A stretch of DNA of 64,000 nucleotides from Thalassoglobus neptunius (lineage in GTDB: Bacteria > Planctomycetota > Planctomycetia > Planctomycetales > Planctomycetaceae), in contig NZ_SIHI01000001.1 of assembly GCF_007859735.1 (NCBI RefSeq), forward strand, positions 2,840,884-2,904,883, read 5' to 3'. Positions 30,026 through 38,087 of this stretch are shown piece after piece. Positions within the stretch are counted from its first letter, which is position 1. Every line of letters begins with the position of its first letter. The translations under genes and the position numbers were made by a program. The notes under the pieces were generated by a model that saw only the letters and a list, made by a program, of their open reading frames with translations, searched no databases and was not told where the DNA came from.

Positions 30026-31710
30026 TCCTGATCGACCGAACCGGAGTCACTCTTTTCGGCCAATTGTTTCCAGCGACGCTCCAGAAAAGCATCTCGAAGC
30101 GGACTTGCGGTGTCGGGCTTCGAACTGAGAACATTCGCTGCTTCCGCGAAGTCCTTCATTTCAACGAACAGATAAGCCTTCCAGTCCGTAGCTGTCTGAT
30201 CCAGAACATCCAGAAGAATCGCAGGGGATTGAGGTGAGCGAATCGTTGTTGCGAACCGGTCGAATGTATTGCGGGCGGCGGTAAAGTTTTTCGTTTCCGT
30301 CTGAGCAATTCCCGTCCACATCGCAGCGAAGGCGATGGCGTCGTCATTCTCGGGTGTGGAATTCGTGCGGTAGGAAGTCAGAATTCTTCCGATGTGTTGC
30401 AGGGCTGGTCCATATTCCCCATCGAGGAGTTCCAGGCGAACAACGTGCAGCGGATACTCGAGCGGTTTCAGAATTGGAGTGGGAGAATTGTGACTCGCCA
30501 TCATCACCTGCGGACCCGCGAAGACTTCGAGAATCTTGGAGTACGGAGAGTTCTCATCTCGCTGAGCTTCAGAAACCGCGATCAGTTGCTCTGTGGGTGC
30601 GTTCCAGATTTCAATCTGATCTTCAGTCCAGTGACCATCTTTTTCTCCCGCAGCAACGATCCGCTCAAAAGCGCCGGGTTCGCGAAGCCGGTTTGACCCA
30701 AGTCCATCGTACAGATCAACGATCGAATCAGCGGGAAGCGCCCATTGAAGTTCGGCCATTCTCTGCGACCACAAGATCGGGCTGCCGATCACCTTGATTC
30801 GAACATCTTTCAAATCCGCTGACACGAGTGGATAGGATTGATCGCCGGAATCGAGTTGCCGGAGCAGCGAGTCGTCTTCCTGAACTTGTGCAAGAGTTGC
30901 CGCCGATGTGGGAAACGGCTTCGATTTCGAATCATTCGGCCCAGGAATCGGGAGTCCGAGACGAGGGTCGAACAATTGAAGACCCTTTTGAGGAACTAAG
31001 ACGCCCACCAACCACTGATCCGACTTTGCTTCATCTGCAGGAACGATGACAACGGAATCGAGTCGCAGTTGCTGTAATAGCGCCGAGAACGTCCAGGCCC
31101 TGCCTTCTGCATTCGAATAACCAATCAGAAGCGATTCGTACGGAGTTGACGGAAAATCGATCGAGGACTGCAAGTCCTCGGGAATCAGACTCACATAACG
31201 CGTCACGAACTCAAGCAGCACAAGAGCTCTCTCAGAATCTGTGGTCGCATTGCGACAAACGTGATCTGTGATTTTCTTGAGCAGCATCGCCAACCGGATG
31301 TGATCGATATCGATGGGGAGATACCGGTCCGATTCGGCGATTTCGAATCCCTCTTCAGACATCAATTTCTTTTGAAGTTCTGCATCCTCAGTCAAAACGA
31401 GGTCTTCGGAAATTCCGCATGTTTGAAACCATCGATTGAGTTCAGCTGCCAGATCCTGAGACGTCATCGTGACCGAGCGTCGTCCGGGTTGCAGTGCAGA
31501 CAGAATTCGCGACAGCTCTTTATCGCATCGGCTGTCGGCGTTTTCTTCGACGACGTCAACCGGGTCAACTTCGCCAGGAAGTTTTCCGTTTCCGCCGTCG
31601 CCGTTATCGTTAGGTTTCAGCATGAGAGCAGCAACCACTCCGATCGCTGCGAGACTACCGACAATTCGTACCGGGAGACTGCTGAAAACCGACCTGTTGG
31701 AGTCAACCAT
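30022..31710 (-). CDS. Membrane-anchored transglutaminase-like protein
   Basis: 562 residues from the ATG at 31710; the frame continues to 31803 but the region before 31710 looks untranslated. An N-terminal anchor helix (about 11-26, VRIVGSLAAIGVVAALML) is followed by an acidic linker. The segment YESLLIGYSNAEGRAWTFSALLQQLRL (about 196-222) has the spacing of a transglutaminase-like core, but an Ala or Thr stands where the catalytic Cys is expected. The later LQLFDPRLGLPIP keeps the Asp. C-terminal helices may form TPR-like repeats. Likely a periplasmic non-enzymatic relative; this domain call is tentative. It is co-transcribed with the symporter. Confidence 0.6.
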   Translation of the reverse strand: MVDSNRSVFSSLPVRIVGSLAAIGVVAALMLKPNDNGDGGNGKLPGEVDPVDVVEENADSRCDKELSRILSALQPGRRSVTMTSQDLAAELNRWFQTCGISEDLVLTEDAELQKKLMSEEGFEIAESDRYLPIDIDHIRLAMLLKKITDHVCRNATTDSERALVLLEFVTRYVSLIPEDLQSSIDFPSTPYESLLIGYSNAEGRAWTFSALLQQLRLDSVVIVPADEAKSDQWLVGVLVPQKGLQLFDPRLGLPIPGPNDSKSKPFPTSAATLAQVQEDDSLLRQLDSGDQSYPLVSADLKDVRIKVIGSPILWSQRMAELQWALPADSIVDLYDGLGSNRLREPGAFERIVAAGEKDGHWTEDQIEIWNAPTEQLIAVSEAQRDENSPYSKILEVFAGPQVMMASHNSPTPILKPLEYPLHVVRLELLDGEYGPALQHIGRILTSYRTNSTPENDDAIAFAAMWTGIAQTETKNFTAARNTFDRFATTIRSPQSPAILLDVLDQTATDWKAYLFVEMKDFAEAANVLSSKPDTASPLRDAFLERRWKQLAEKSDSGSVDQE

Positions 31711-31957
31711 TTGACGAATCCTGAATGATCCGGAATTCCGAGAAGAGGGAGAATGAACGAGAATTATAGAGGCGTTCCGAGAAAATCTCTTGTGCTTCGG
31801 CAAGAATCATCGGTGAAAGATCGAATTCACGACCTCTCATCGGACTCATCGACCGATTCATCGTGATGAGTAAGGTTGCAGCGATTCGCGCGAGCCAACC
31901 CTTCATCCGACGAAATCCGAGAAGCTCAGACGCTCGCGAGAAAGGCAAAAGAATGGC

Positions 31958-32677
31958 CTAAACCGAGGAAACATGGCTCAAGAGTTGGAATCCCATCTTC
32001 CAGTGCCAAAGCAGGCTTTGATCGTTTCCGAGCAAGAACGTGCTCAGCAGCGTTCGGTCACCGCGATCTTTTAGCCTGGAAACCGTGGCATCCAGAAGGC
32101 AACTGGACAGCCCCAGTCGCTGACGTTTCGAAGCCACGAAAATCCACGTCAAATGTGGAAATCCCCAATTCGTTTCCGCCGCATCCGAAGGGACCGACGC
32201 TCGCCAGTCGGGATGATCGAAGCGTTCTAAATCCTCAGACGGCAACAGCGTGATCAAGCTCGCACCGAGAATGATTCCGGAAGCCCGCTCGCGAAGCACA
32301 TGCGAGGAAGCGCGATGCAGCGGACCATCTAATCCCGAGAATGTTCTTTCCAGCAGTTGATGGACAGACCGCCGACGTTCCGATTCGCTCAGTTGACAGA
32401 AAGGAACTGTTCGGGCGAAAGCCTGGAGAAACGAATCATGTAAGTCGTCGCAGTTCGTTTCACCGAGTGATTCGACAACGACCTCATTGCAAATGGAGTC
32501 GGACGTTTGGGGTTCCCACGATTCAAGATTGAACCGTGCATGATAGTACCGCGGACGAGGACTGACACGACACCGCTCCGAAAGGTATTCGTACCGAAAC
32601 GCTGGATGGCGCGGGAGCTTCTGAAACGTCGCCCAGGAAATCTCAAATTCGACATCCTGAAACCAGTCGTTGAGCAT
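31958..32677 (-). CDS. GNAT-family N-acetyltransferase
   Basis: 239 residues from the ATG at 32677; a GTG at 32683 would add two. The C-terminal half carries the GNAT core: a LTWIFVASKRQRLGLSSCLL segment (about 178-197), corresponding to the V-x-x-x-x-R/Q-x-x-G-x-G/A acetyl-CoA loop, and a final WHWKMGFQLL strand typical of the family end. The acetyl-CoA loop reads RQRLGLS, one residue off the usual RGxGxG pattern. The N-terminal half may bind the acceptor; its identity is unknown. It is on the same strand as the OmpA-like gene, 20 bases downstream. Confidence 0.75.
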   Translation of the reverse strand: MLNDWFQDVEFEISWATFQKLPRHPAFRYEYLSERCRVSPRPRYYHARFNLESWEPQTSDSICNEVVVESLGETNCDDLHDSFLQAFARTVPFCQLSESERRRSVHQLLERTFSGLDGPLHRASSHVLRERASGIILGASLITLLPSEDLERFDHPDWRASVPSDAAETNWGFPHLTWIFVASKRQRLGLSSCLLDATVSRLKDRGDRTLLSTFLLGNDQSLLWHWKMGFQLLSHVSSV

Positions 32678-32696
32678 CGTCACTTCTTCGCAAAAC

Positions 32697-33497
32697 TTAT
32701 TTCATTGGGGAGGAACCATTTGATGCAATGGATGTGTCCGGAGCAACGATAAAGATTTCGACGCGGCGATTTTGTTGTCGACCGGACTCGTCCGAGTTCG
32801 GAGCGGTTGGCTGATACATGCTGTATCCGGCAATCGACATTCTTGGCTCAGACAATCCACTCTTGGCAAGCGTCTTGACGACTGCTGTCGCTCGGTGGGC
32901 AGACAGTTCCCAGTTCGTTTCGTGGCGGGATCGAGTCGAAGGCTTGCTGACAGGTTGATCATCCGTGTGTCCGACAACCACGATATTGAAGTCTCGGGTA
33001 TCCGAAGAATTCATGATCGCTGCAAATTCGTTGAGCACTTTCGATCCTCCCGATTGAACCTGGTCGCTGCCAGTTGCAAACAACAGGTCTCCGGTAAATC
33101 GGCTGATGCCCGTCGCGGGGTCGAATTCAAACTCCGAGTACCGTTCGGCAAGCTCCTGAAGGCGGCGACTTGCTGCTCCACTGAGAGGGCTTTCCTCTGG
33201 CAGATTCGTGAGCAGTGTCGTGTATTGCTCCTGCAGGCGAGATCGTTCCATCGCGAGATTGTCGATCCGCTGGTTCGCAGCTGCAAGACTTTGCTCCAGC
33301 TGCTGCTTTTCCATTGCCATCTGCCCGAGAGATTGCTGCGCTCCGGCAAGCTCGGTGGCGAGGTGCTGGCGGGCGTGATACATCTCGTAGGTGCGTAACT
33401 GAGCTTGTCGCACCTGCCATGCTGGGGCATATCCGTGACAGCCAACAAAGCTGAACAGACTGAAGATGAGACACAGTTTTCGAATGTCTTGCGACAT
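32697..33497 (-). CDS. OmpA-family lipoprotein
   Basis: 266 residues from the ATG at 33497. A lipoprotein signal is present (LCLIFSLFSFVGC, with Cys at 20). A coiled coil from about 32-115 is rich in Gln and Ala with heptad spacing (QSLGQMAMEKQQLEQSLAAA). The C-terminal OmpA/MotB-like peptidoglycan-binding domain (about 130-260) shows NIVVVGHTDDQPV, SAHRATAVVKTL and QNRRVEIFIV. It probably anchors the outer membrane or an envelope complex to peptidoglycan. Planctomycetes do have peptidoglycan in most lineages, so this is plausible. A good family call; its specific partner is unknown. Confidence 0.88.
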   Translation of the reverse strand: MSQDIRKLCLIFSLFSFVGCHGYAPAWQVRQAQLRTYEMYHARQHLATELAGAQQSLGQMAMEKQQLEQSLAAANQRIDNLAMERSRLQEQYTTLLTNLPEESPLSGAASRRLQELAERYSEFEFDPATGISRFTGDLLFATGSDQVQSGGSKVLNEFAAIMNSSDTRDFNIVVVGHTDDQPVSKPSTRSRHETNWELSAHRATAVVKTLAKSGLSEPRMSIAGYSMYQPTAPNSDESGRQQNRRVEIFIVAPDTSIASNGSSPMK

Positions 33498-33894
33498 CGA
33501 ACGACTCCTGTCTTGGGATGTCAATGAGGCAACCGGTGCCCCGTTTCGGCAGTCATTGCCGAATCGGCGGAGAGGATGCTCGTGAGGTCAATTGGAGGGA
33601 ATTTCGGACAGGCGAATGCTGCCGTTGGAGGTCTGCGTTGTACGAGGAAAATCTCAAAGCGAGAAGTCCTTTTCCTTCAAGTCTTCAAACCAAATCGCCG
33701 ACAGCCCCAGCCAGCAAGAACAAGAAGAAACTTACAACTCCTTACCAAGAAACCACTTACGGAACACTAATCACACACCAACACGGGGCCCTGTAAGGCT
33801 TGCAACGATCGGCAGGATACGCCGGATTCCTGCGGATCTTGCCGATCAGCGACTTCTTTCCGACTTTGACTTCAGTCCGAAGCAGATGCTTCAA
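33498..33894. other. Intergenic region with a long hairpin
   Basis: 397 bases between the stop of the lipase-like gene and the OmpA-type lipoprotein start, both leftward. A 12-pair inverted repeat GATCGGCAGGAT (33807-33818) / ATCTTGCCGATC (33836-33847, one G-T pair) encloses a 17-base loop. No T-run follows on the minus strand, so it is only a weak terminator candidate. An overlapping plus-strand open frame (33592-33975) runs into the lipase-like gene and is not convincing. Confidence 0.45.
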
Positions 33895-34575
33895 TCAAGA
33901 TTCACGGTTGAAGCGACCACGCTCGAGGAAGTGAACGGTTTGCTCGAAGGCCGCCTGTCGGAAAATCAGTGCTGAATGAGGGCCGGGCAACGAAATGAAA
34001 TCACTTTCGTCTTCGAGATGGAGTGCCTCGTCCCTGACGACAAAATCCGGATCAGCACCAATGATGCCCGTGGGAACGGTCATTTTCAGCGACCTTTGAT
34101 TGACGGAACTGTCCTCCCGATCGGCGATATCGTCGATCACCGGCACCAATCGACGCACCCACGGCCCAATCCGGGACGCAACATGCGAACCTCGGTTCGG
34201 AGGCGCCAGCATCACGACTCGCCGCAGCCTCTCGAATCTGTTCGTCAAACAAATCGTACGACTGAGAACCCCTCCCAAGCTGTGACCAACCAGATCGAAG
34301 CTCACTCCGTCCGGAAGTGACTCCTGAAATCGATTGCACATGACGGCAACATCACGCGTGATCGAATCGAGATCTTTCCCGAAAGACTGATAGTCGCAGA
34401 TTTCAGCATGATATCCGGACTCCAGAAATCTCTGCCGAAATGGTCGCATCACCCAGGTTGGAACCAAAACTCCGGGAAGCAGCAACACCGCACCAGCGGC
34501 TCCAGGGAGCTCTCGATTTTCAGATTCCGTCTTTTCAGCAGTCGTTGGAAGCATTGCCGTCAAATCCTGAACCAT
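33895..34575 (-). CDS. Lipase/esterase-like alpha/beta hydrolase
   Basis: 226 residues. VLLLPGVLVPTWVMRPFRQ (30-48) is the first strand with an oxyanion region, and VGHSLGG (96-102) is the nucleophile elbow with S99. Candidates for the remaining triad are the Asp in GIIGADPDFVV near 182 and the His in LPGPHSALIFR near 205. The family is the small single-domain lipases related to Bacillus LipA. No signal peptide is visible, so it may be cytoplasmic or membrane-associated. The substrate is unknown. An alternative start lies seven codons inside. Confidence 0.8.
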   Translation of the reverse strand: MVQDLTAMLPTTAEKTESENRELPGAAGAVLLLPGVLVPTWVMRPFRQRFLESGYHAEICDYQSFGKDLDSITRDVAVMCNRFQESLPDGVSFDLVGHSLGGVLSRTICLTNRFERLRRVVMLAPPNRGSHVASRIGPWVRRLVPVIDDIADREDSSVNQRSLKMTVPTGIIGADPDFVVRDEALHLEDESDFISLPGPHSALIFRQAAFEQTVHFLERGRFNRES

Positions 34576-34714
34576 CCCCTCAGAAGCGGTTTGCTCTTCT
34601 CGAAGAACTCGCGAATCCGGGAAGGCCGTTTCGAAAAGTATCCCAATGAGGAAGTTTCCACTCGATCCGAACCGTCAATCACTTGCGACGCTGTAAACCG
34701 TTTCCGAACAGGAA

Positions 34715-34984
34715 TCAGCTGGTCGGAGGCGTTTTCTTTCGGTCCGCGAGATGCTTTTGACGGCCAGCTGCGTACTCCGTCGAATCAACATCGTCGTCAG
34801 CAACGCCTTCCTGAAAGTTGTTGAAATGGCGTTTCAGGTAGGCCACGCACCATCCGCAACCTGTCCCAGCCCCACCGCATTCGCTGAGCTGACTGGCGCG
34901 GCGGGGTTTGGCGATTCTCATGTAATTCAGAATCTTGCGTTTCGAAACATGGAAACACAGACAAATCGGGTCATCAAGCTTCAC
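34715..34984 (-). CDS. BFD-like [2Fe-2S] ferredoxin
   Basis: 89 residues from the GTG at 34984, chosen because a strong ribosome-binding site (GGGGGAAA) lies just upstream and the domain starts immediately. An ATG-less frame extends further. Cluster ligands are C8-x-C10 and C43-x2-C46 (GCGWC), with spacing of 33 between pairs, as in bacterioferritin-associated ferredoxin. An extra C36 is present. BFD delivers electrons to release iron from bacterioferritin, but no bacterioferritin gene is nearby, and BFD domains also act as electron carriers in NirB and NasB-like enzymes. Basic C-terminus of unknown role. Confidence 0.8.
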   Translation of the reverse strand: MKLDDPICLCFHVSKRKILNYMRIAKPRRASQLSECGGAGTGCGWCVAYLKRHFNNFQEGVADDDVDSTEYAAGRQKHLADRKKTPPTS

Positions 34985-35064
34985 ATTTCCCCCTTTGTGG
35001 ACCAACCGAAACAACTCTCGCCTGCCGCGACAGTCTGAAGTTCGATTGTGTCCGGAGCAGTTAT

Positions 35065-37059
35065 TTATAGACGGTCCAGCGCATCGAGCCACTGAGCCAT
35101 TAAATCGACCACATCGAACGAGAACATTTCCGGTTCGGTATTCTCAATGAGAGCGGTGGGGAACTCACGTTCGCGAAGAATCTCGACCGACTTCGTGATC
35201 TGCTCACGACTGCGAGATTCCGGGCCAACGACAAATCCGATCAAGAGACGTGACTCTGGATTGCTGTCGGGAGGCGGAAACCGGAGTGGCGCATCGATCG
35301 CCAGAAGACCACGGAAGAGTTCGCGGTACTTGAAGGCAAGCTGGGTCGCAAATGGTCCCGAGTCTTCCGCCCCCATCACTGCCACTCGGGCCGGATCGAT
35401 CGCGTAATTTTGAGTGACCCATTCAACAACGTCTTTCGCGTATTCCTCGTCGGTCTGAGAAAATCCGCTCACATCTTCGGCACGCACACCAACCAGAATG
35501 AGCCCCCGCTCACTGGCGAGATCTCGCCAGGAACGCACAATTTCTGCTTCCATGGTGTCGCCAGCGGGATGAGTCCACAAAAGCAATCCATGCTGTTGTT
35601 CGGGATGATAATCCTGAGGGACAAGGACCCAGAACTGGCGATCATCTCCCGGAAGTTTCTGATTGAAGCGTCCCACTTCAATCTCTTCCGTTCGATTTCC
35701 GGCGGTCAAAACCGGAGGGGGAATGTTGGGAAGGTTGTCGCCATCCGGGAATTCCTCCAGCGTGATTGGCAACTTCAGTGAATCAGAATCACGAACGACT
35801 TCTAATTCGATCGTGTCCCCAATTTCAAACTTGGACAGAAGCGATGAAATGTCGCTTGTCGTCTCGACCGGTTCCGACTGAAAACTGGTGATGATATCGC
35901 CAGCTTGAAGCCCGGCTTTTGCTGCAGAACTTTCCGGGAAGACAAATCGAAGACCCACGCCAGCTTGCGTTCGGTTCGTCGATCGGGAAGGAAGTATTCC
36001 GAGTGACGGAAATTGATACGCGACAAGCTCGTCAGTGAGAGTGACCATCGTCTGAATGGATTCATCAGCTCTGCGGATAGTCACATTCACCGTCTCTCCG
36101 GCATACCGATTTCCGAGGACCTGCTTCAAATCGTTGACTCGTCGAATTGGAACGCCGTCGATTTCTGTAACGACATCACCTTTGACCAGTCCGGCCGAAT
36201 CGGCGGGCGAACGCGGACGCACACGCACGATTTCTGCCTCTCCAGAAACAGGACCTTCTGCCTCGAATCCGATTCCCAGCAATCCCGCATGCAAGTCTTC
36301 GCCATCAATCATCTGATCGACGACGCGTTCAATGTCGGCAAGAGGAATCGCGAAACCAATTCCACTGTCGTAGAGTTCCACTCCAGCGGTTTCCTCATCT
36401 CGCTGGCTCGACAACGGAACAATGATCCCGAGACATTCGCCCTTCAGATTGATCAGCGCCCCTCCATAATTGACCGGAGACGTCTTCGCATCGGTCTGCA
36501 ATGCTTTGCCTCGAATCCTCTTCAGCGCACTGATGATTCCGACGGAAACATTCGGGAACTCAGGATCAAAAGTTCTCCCCAACGCGATCGCACGTTGCCC
36601 CACGTGCATGTCATCAACCGGAACAGATTGCAGCGGTTGAAGATCGTCTCGCTCGATTTTCAGCAGCGTGAGCATCTTAGAGAAATCGGTCGCGACAACT
36701 TCCGCAGCATAACGTTCTCCGTCAGCAGTCGTGACGAGAACGGATGCGGGATCCGCAACAAAGTTGAATCGGCTGGTGATGATGTATCCATCTTCACGAA
36801 CGACGACTCCACTCGTCGGACCTGTTCCCACGAGCAGATCGCCCACGAGATCGACTCCGCCGACCGTTTCGATTCGGACGATCGACGGATTCACATACGC
36901 CATCGCCTGTTGAATCGCCAGTTGTTCTTCTCTTGCCACACCCTGACCAAAAGTCACGGCACCAGGAACGAACAACAGCACAGCCAAGATCATAAGATGC
37001 AAAGCAGACAGGTGCTTTCGGCTGCGGCTGACGGAACATTGTTTCGAATTCAACATCAT
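35065..37059 (-). CDS. HtrA-like pseudoprotease with PDZ domains fused to a degenerate hydrolase
   Basis: 664 residues with a signal peptide or anchor (about 20-39). The trypsin-like domain (about 45-230) is recognisable from GYIITSRFNFVAD, ATDFSKMLTLLKI and NYGGALINLKGECLGI. However, the expected His, Asp and Ser positions read N/F (98-99), M129 and Y198. PDZ1 is about 255-340 (GLLGIGFEAEG...SPADSAGLVKGDVVTEI) and PDZ2 about 365-440. Residues about 470-664 resemble an alpha/beta-hydrolase/esterase (LLLWTHPAG..., VAVMGAEDSGPFATQLAFKY), but the GxSxG serine is Glu. So neither domain should be catalytic. It is the last gene of the cluster and overlaps the upstream gene by four bases. Confidence 0.85.
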   Translation of the reverse strand: MMLNSKQCSVSRSRKHLSALHLMILAVLLFVPGAVTFGQGVAREEQLAIQQAMAYVNPSIVRIETVGGVDLVGDLLVGTGPTSGVVVREDGYIITSRFNFVADPASVLVTTADGERYAAEVVATDFSKMLTLLKIERDDLQPLQSVPVDDMHVGQRAIALGRTFDPEFPNVSVGIISALKRIRGKALQTDAKTSPVNYGGALINLKGECLGIIVPLSSQRDEETAGVELYDSGIGFAIPLADIERVVDQMIDGEDLHAGLLGIGFEAEGPVSGEAEIVRVRPRSPADSAGLVKGDVVTEIDGVPIRRVNDLKQVLGNRYAGETVNVTIRRADESIQTMVTLTDELVAYQFPSLGILPSRSTNRTQAGVGLRFVFPESSAAKAGLQAGDIITSFQSEPVETTSDISSLLSKFEIGDTIELEVVRDSDSLKLPITLEEFPDGDNLPNIPPPVLTAGNRTEEIEVGRFNQKLPGDDRQFWVLVPQDYHPEQQHGLLLWTHPAGDTMEAEIVRSWRDLASERGLILVGVRAEDVSGFSQTDEEYAKDVVEWVTQNYAIDPARVAVMGAEDSGPFATQLAFKYRELFRGLLAIDAPLRFPPPDSNPESRLLIGFVVGPESRSREQITKSVEILREREFPTALIENTEPEMFSFDVVDLMAQWLDALDRL

Positions 37060-38087
37060 TGCTTTCGGGGAACTTCGAAGGTGAAAGTCACAAGTTCATT
37101 ATTGCGTCGAACAATCAGCTGCAAATCGTCGCCAGGCAACAATCGTTGAAAGACTCCCTGCAATGTCTGAATTGAATGAACCAATTCGCCGTTGGCAAAG
37201 ACGATGAGGTCATCAGGTTGCAGCCCCAATTTTGCGGCTTCCGTCTCTTCAATGACCGAATCGACATAGGCAGGTGTTCGAGCGACAACATCCGGAACGA
37301 GGAGAAATCCGAAGTCAATCGACTGGAAGCCTGACGATTCTGTTTCATCCGCAACTGCCAGAAGATCATCTGTGCGACTGAATCGACCGGCGACGATATC
37401 GTTGATTGATTTCTCCAGCACGGAAAACGGAATCGCGTAATTGAGCCAGGTGTTGTTTGTCCCCTTCAACTCCCGACCGAGCATTCCCAGCAGCTTCCCA
37501 TCTGCGGTCGTCAATACTCCTCCCGCAGCCCCGGGGTTATTGGTGACTGCGTCCACGAGATAGACGTCTCCATCGTAAGACGCTCGATAGCGTCCACGTC
37601 GCGCAGCCAGTTTTGTCTTGGCGGAAACCACCCCCTGCATCACCGAGACCGGTTCATCTCCAGTGGCAACTTTAAACACATTGCTGAACGCCAGAATCAG
37701 CGCGCCCGGGCCAACTTCTGCGGTGTCTGAGATATTGAAAAACGGAAGATCCTCAGCTTCGATTTTGATAATGGCGAGATCGACCTTCGAATCCGTTCCG
37801 ACCACTTTCCCGAAGAACCGTCGACCATCATGAAGAACCACCGTCACGACATCCGAGTCGAGCAAATGGTTCCAGACGGTCGCAATGTGCCCATCCGGGC
37901 TGACGAGAACTCCGGTCCCGTAGTTCGCGAGATTCTTGAGTCCCCCCGCACCGAAAAGCTTGACGACTTTCGGCTGAACCTGATCGACAGCGTTCGAAAA
38001 AGACTCCGCTTGACTGGCTGCCCCGGTTGTCAGAGTCATCGCCAGTGAAACGATAGAACAGATCAAGAAACGCCGAGAAACAGTCAT
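37056..38087 (-). CDS. HtrA-like protein with catalytic serine replaced by alanine
   Basis: 343 residues; signal peptide about 1-28 (GAASQA). The protease domain (about 30-240) keeps H74 (TVWNHLLD) and D103 (SKVDLAIIKI). The nucleophile loop reads NPGAAGGVL instead of NPGNSGGPL, so A188 replaces Ser. A single C-terminal PDZ domain follows (about 255-340, with AAKLGLQPDDLIVFANGELV). It is therefore probably a binding or regulatory protein, unless it acts with a partner that supplies the nucleophile. ATGA overlaps join it to the genes on each side. Family call is firm; inactivity is inference from sequence. Confidence 0.88.
   Translation of the reverse strand: MTVSRRFLICSIVSLAMTLTTGAASQAESFSNAVDQVQPKVVKLFGAGGLKNLANYGTGVLVSPDGHIATVWNHLLDSDVVTVVLHDGRRFFGKVVGTDSKVDLAIIKIEAEDLPFFNISDTAEVGPGALILAFSNVFKVATGDEPVSVMQGVVSAKTKLAARRGRYRASYDGDVYLVDAVTNNPGAAGGVLTTADGKLLGMLGRELKGTNNTWLNYAIPFSVLEKSINDIVAGRFSRTDDLLAVADETESSGFQSIDFGFLLVPDVVARTPAYVDSVIEETEAAKLGLQPDDLIVFANGELVHSIQTLQGVFQRLLPGDDLQLIVRRNNELVTFTFEVPRKQ

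Noticed and set aside
33807-33847. Hairpin as a terminator of the lipase-like gene
   Set aside because: The stem is good, but no T-run follows on the minus strand, and the loop is long, so I list it only within the intergenic entry.
33592-33975. 127-residue plus-strand frame between OmpA-like and lipase-like genes
   Set aside because: It overlaps the end of the lipase-like gene antisense and contains a low-complexity Gln/Ser/Asn middle without any conserved pattern.
36013-37149. 378-residue open frame opposite the pseudoprotease genes
   Set aside because: It crosses two real genes on the other strand and has no domain or signal peptide of its own.
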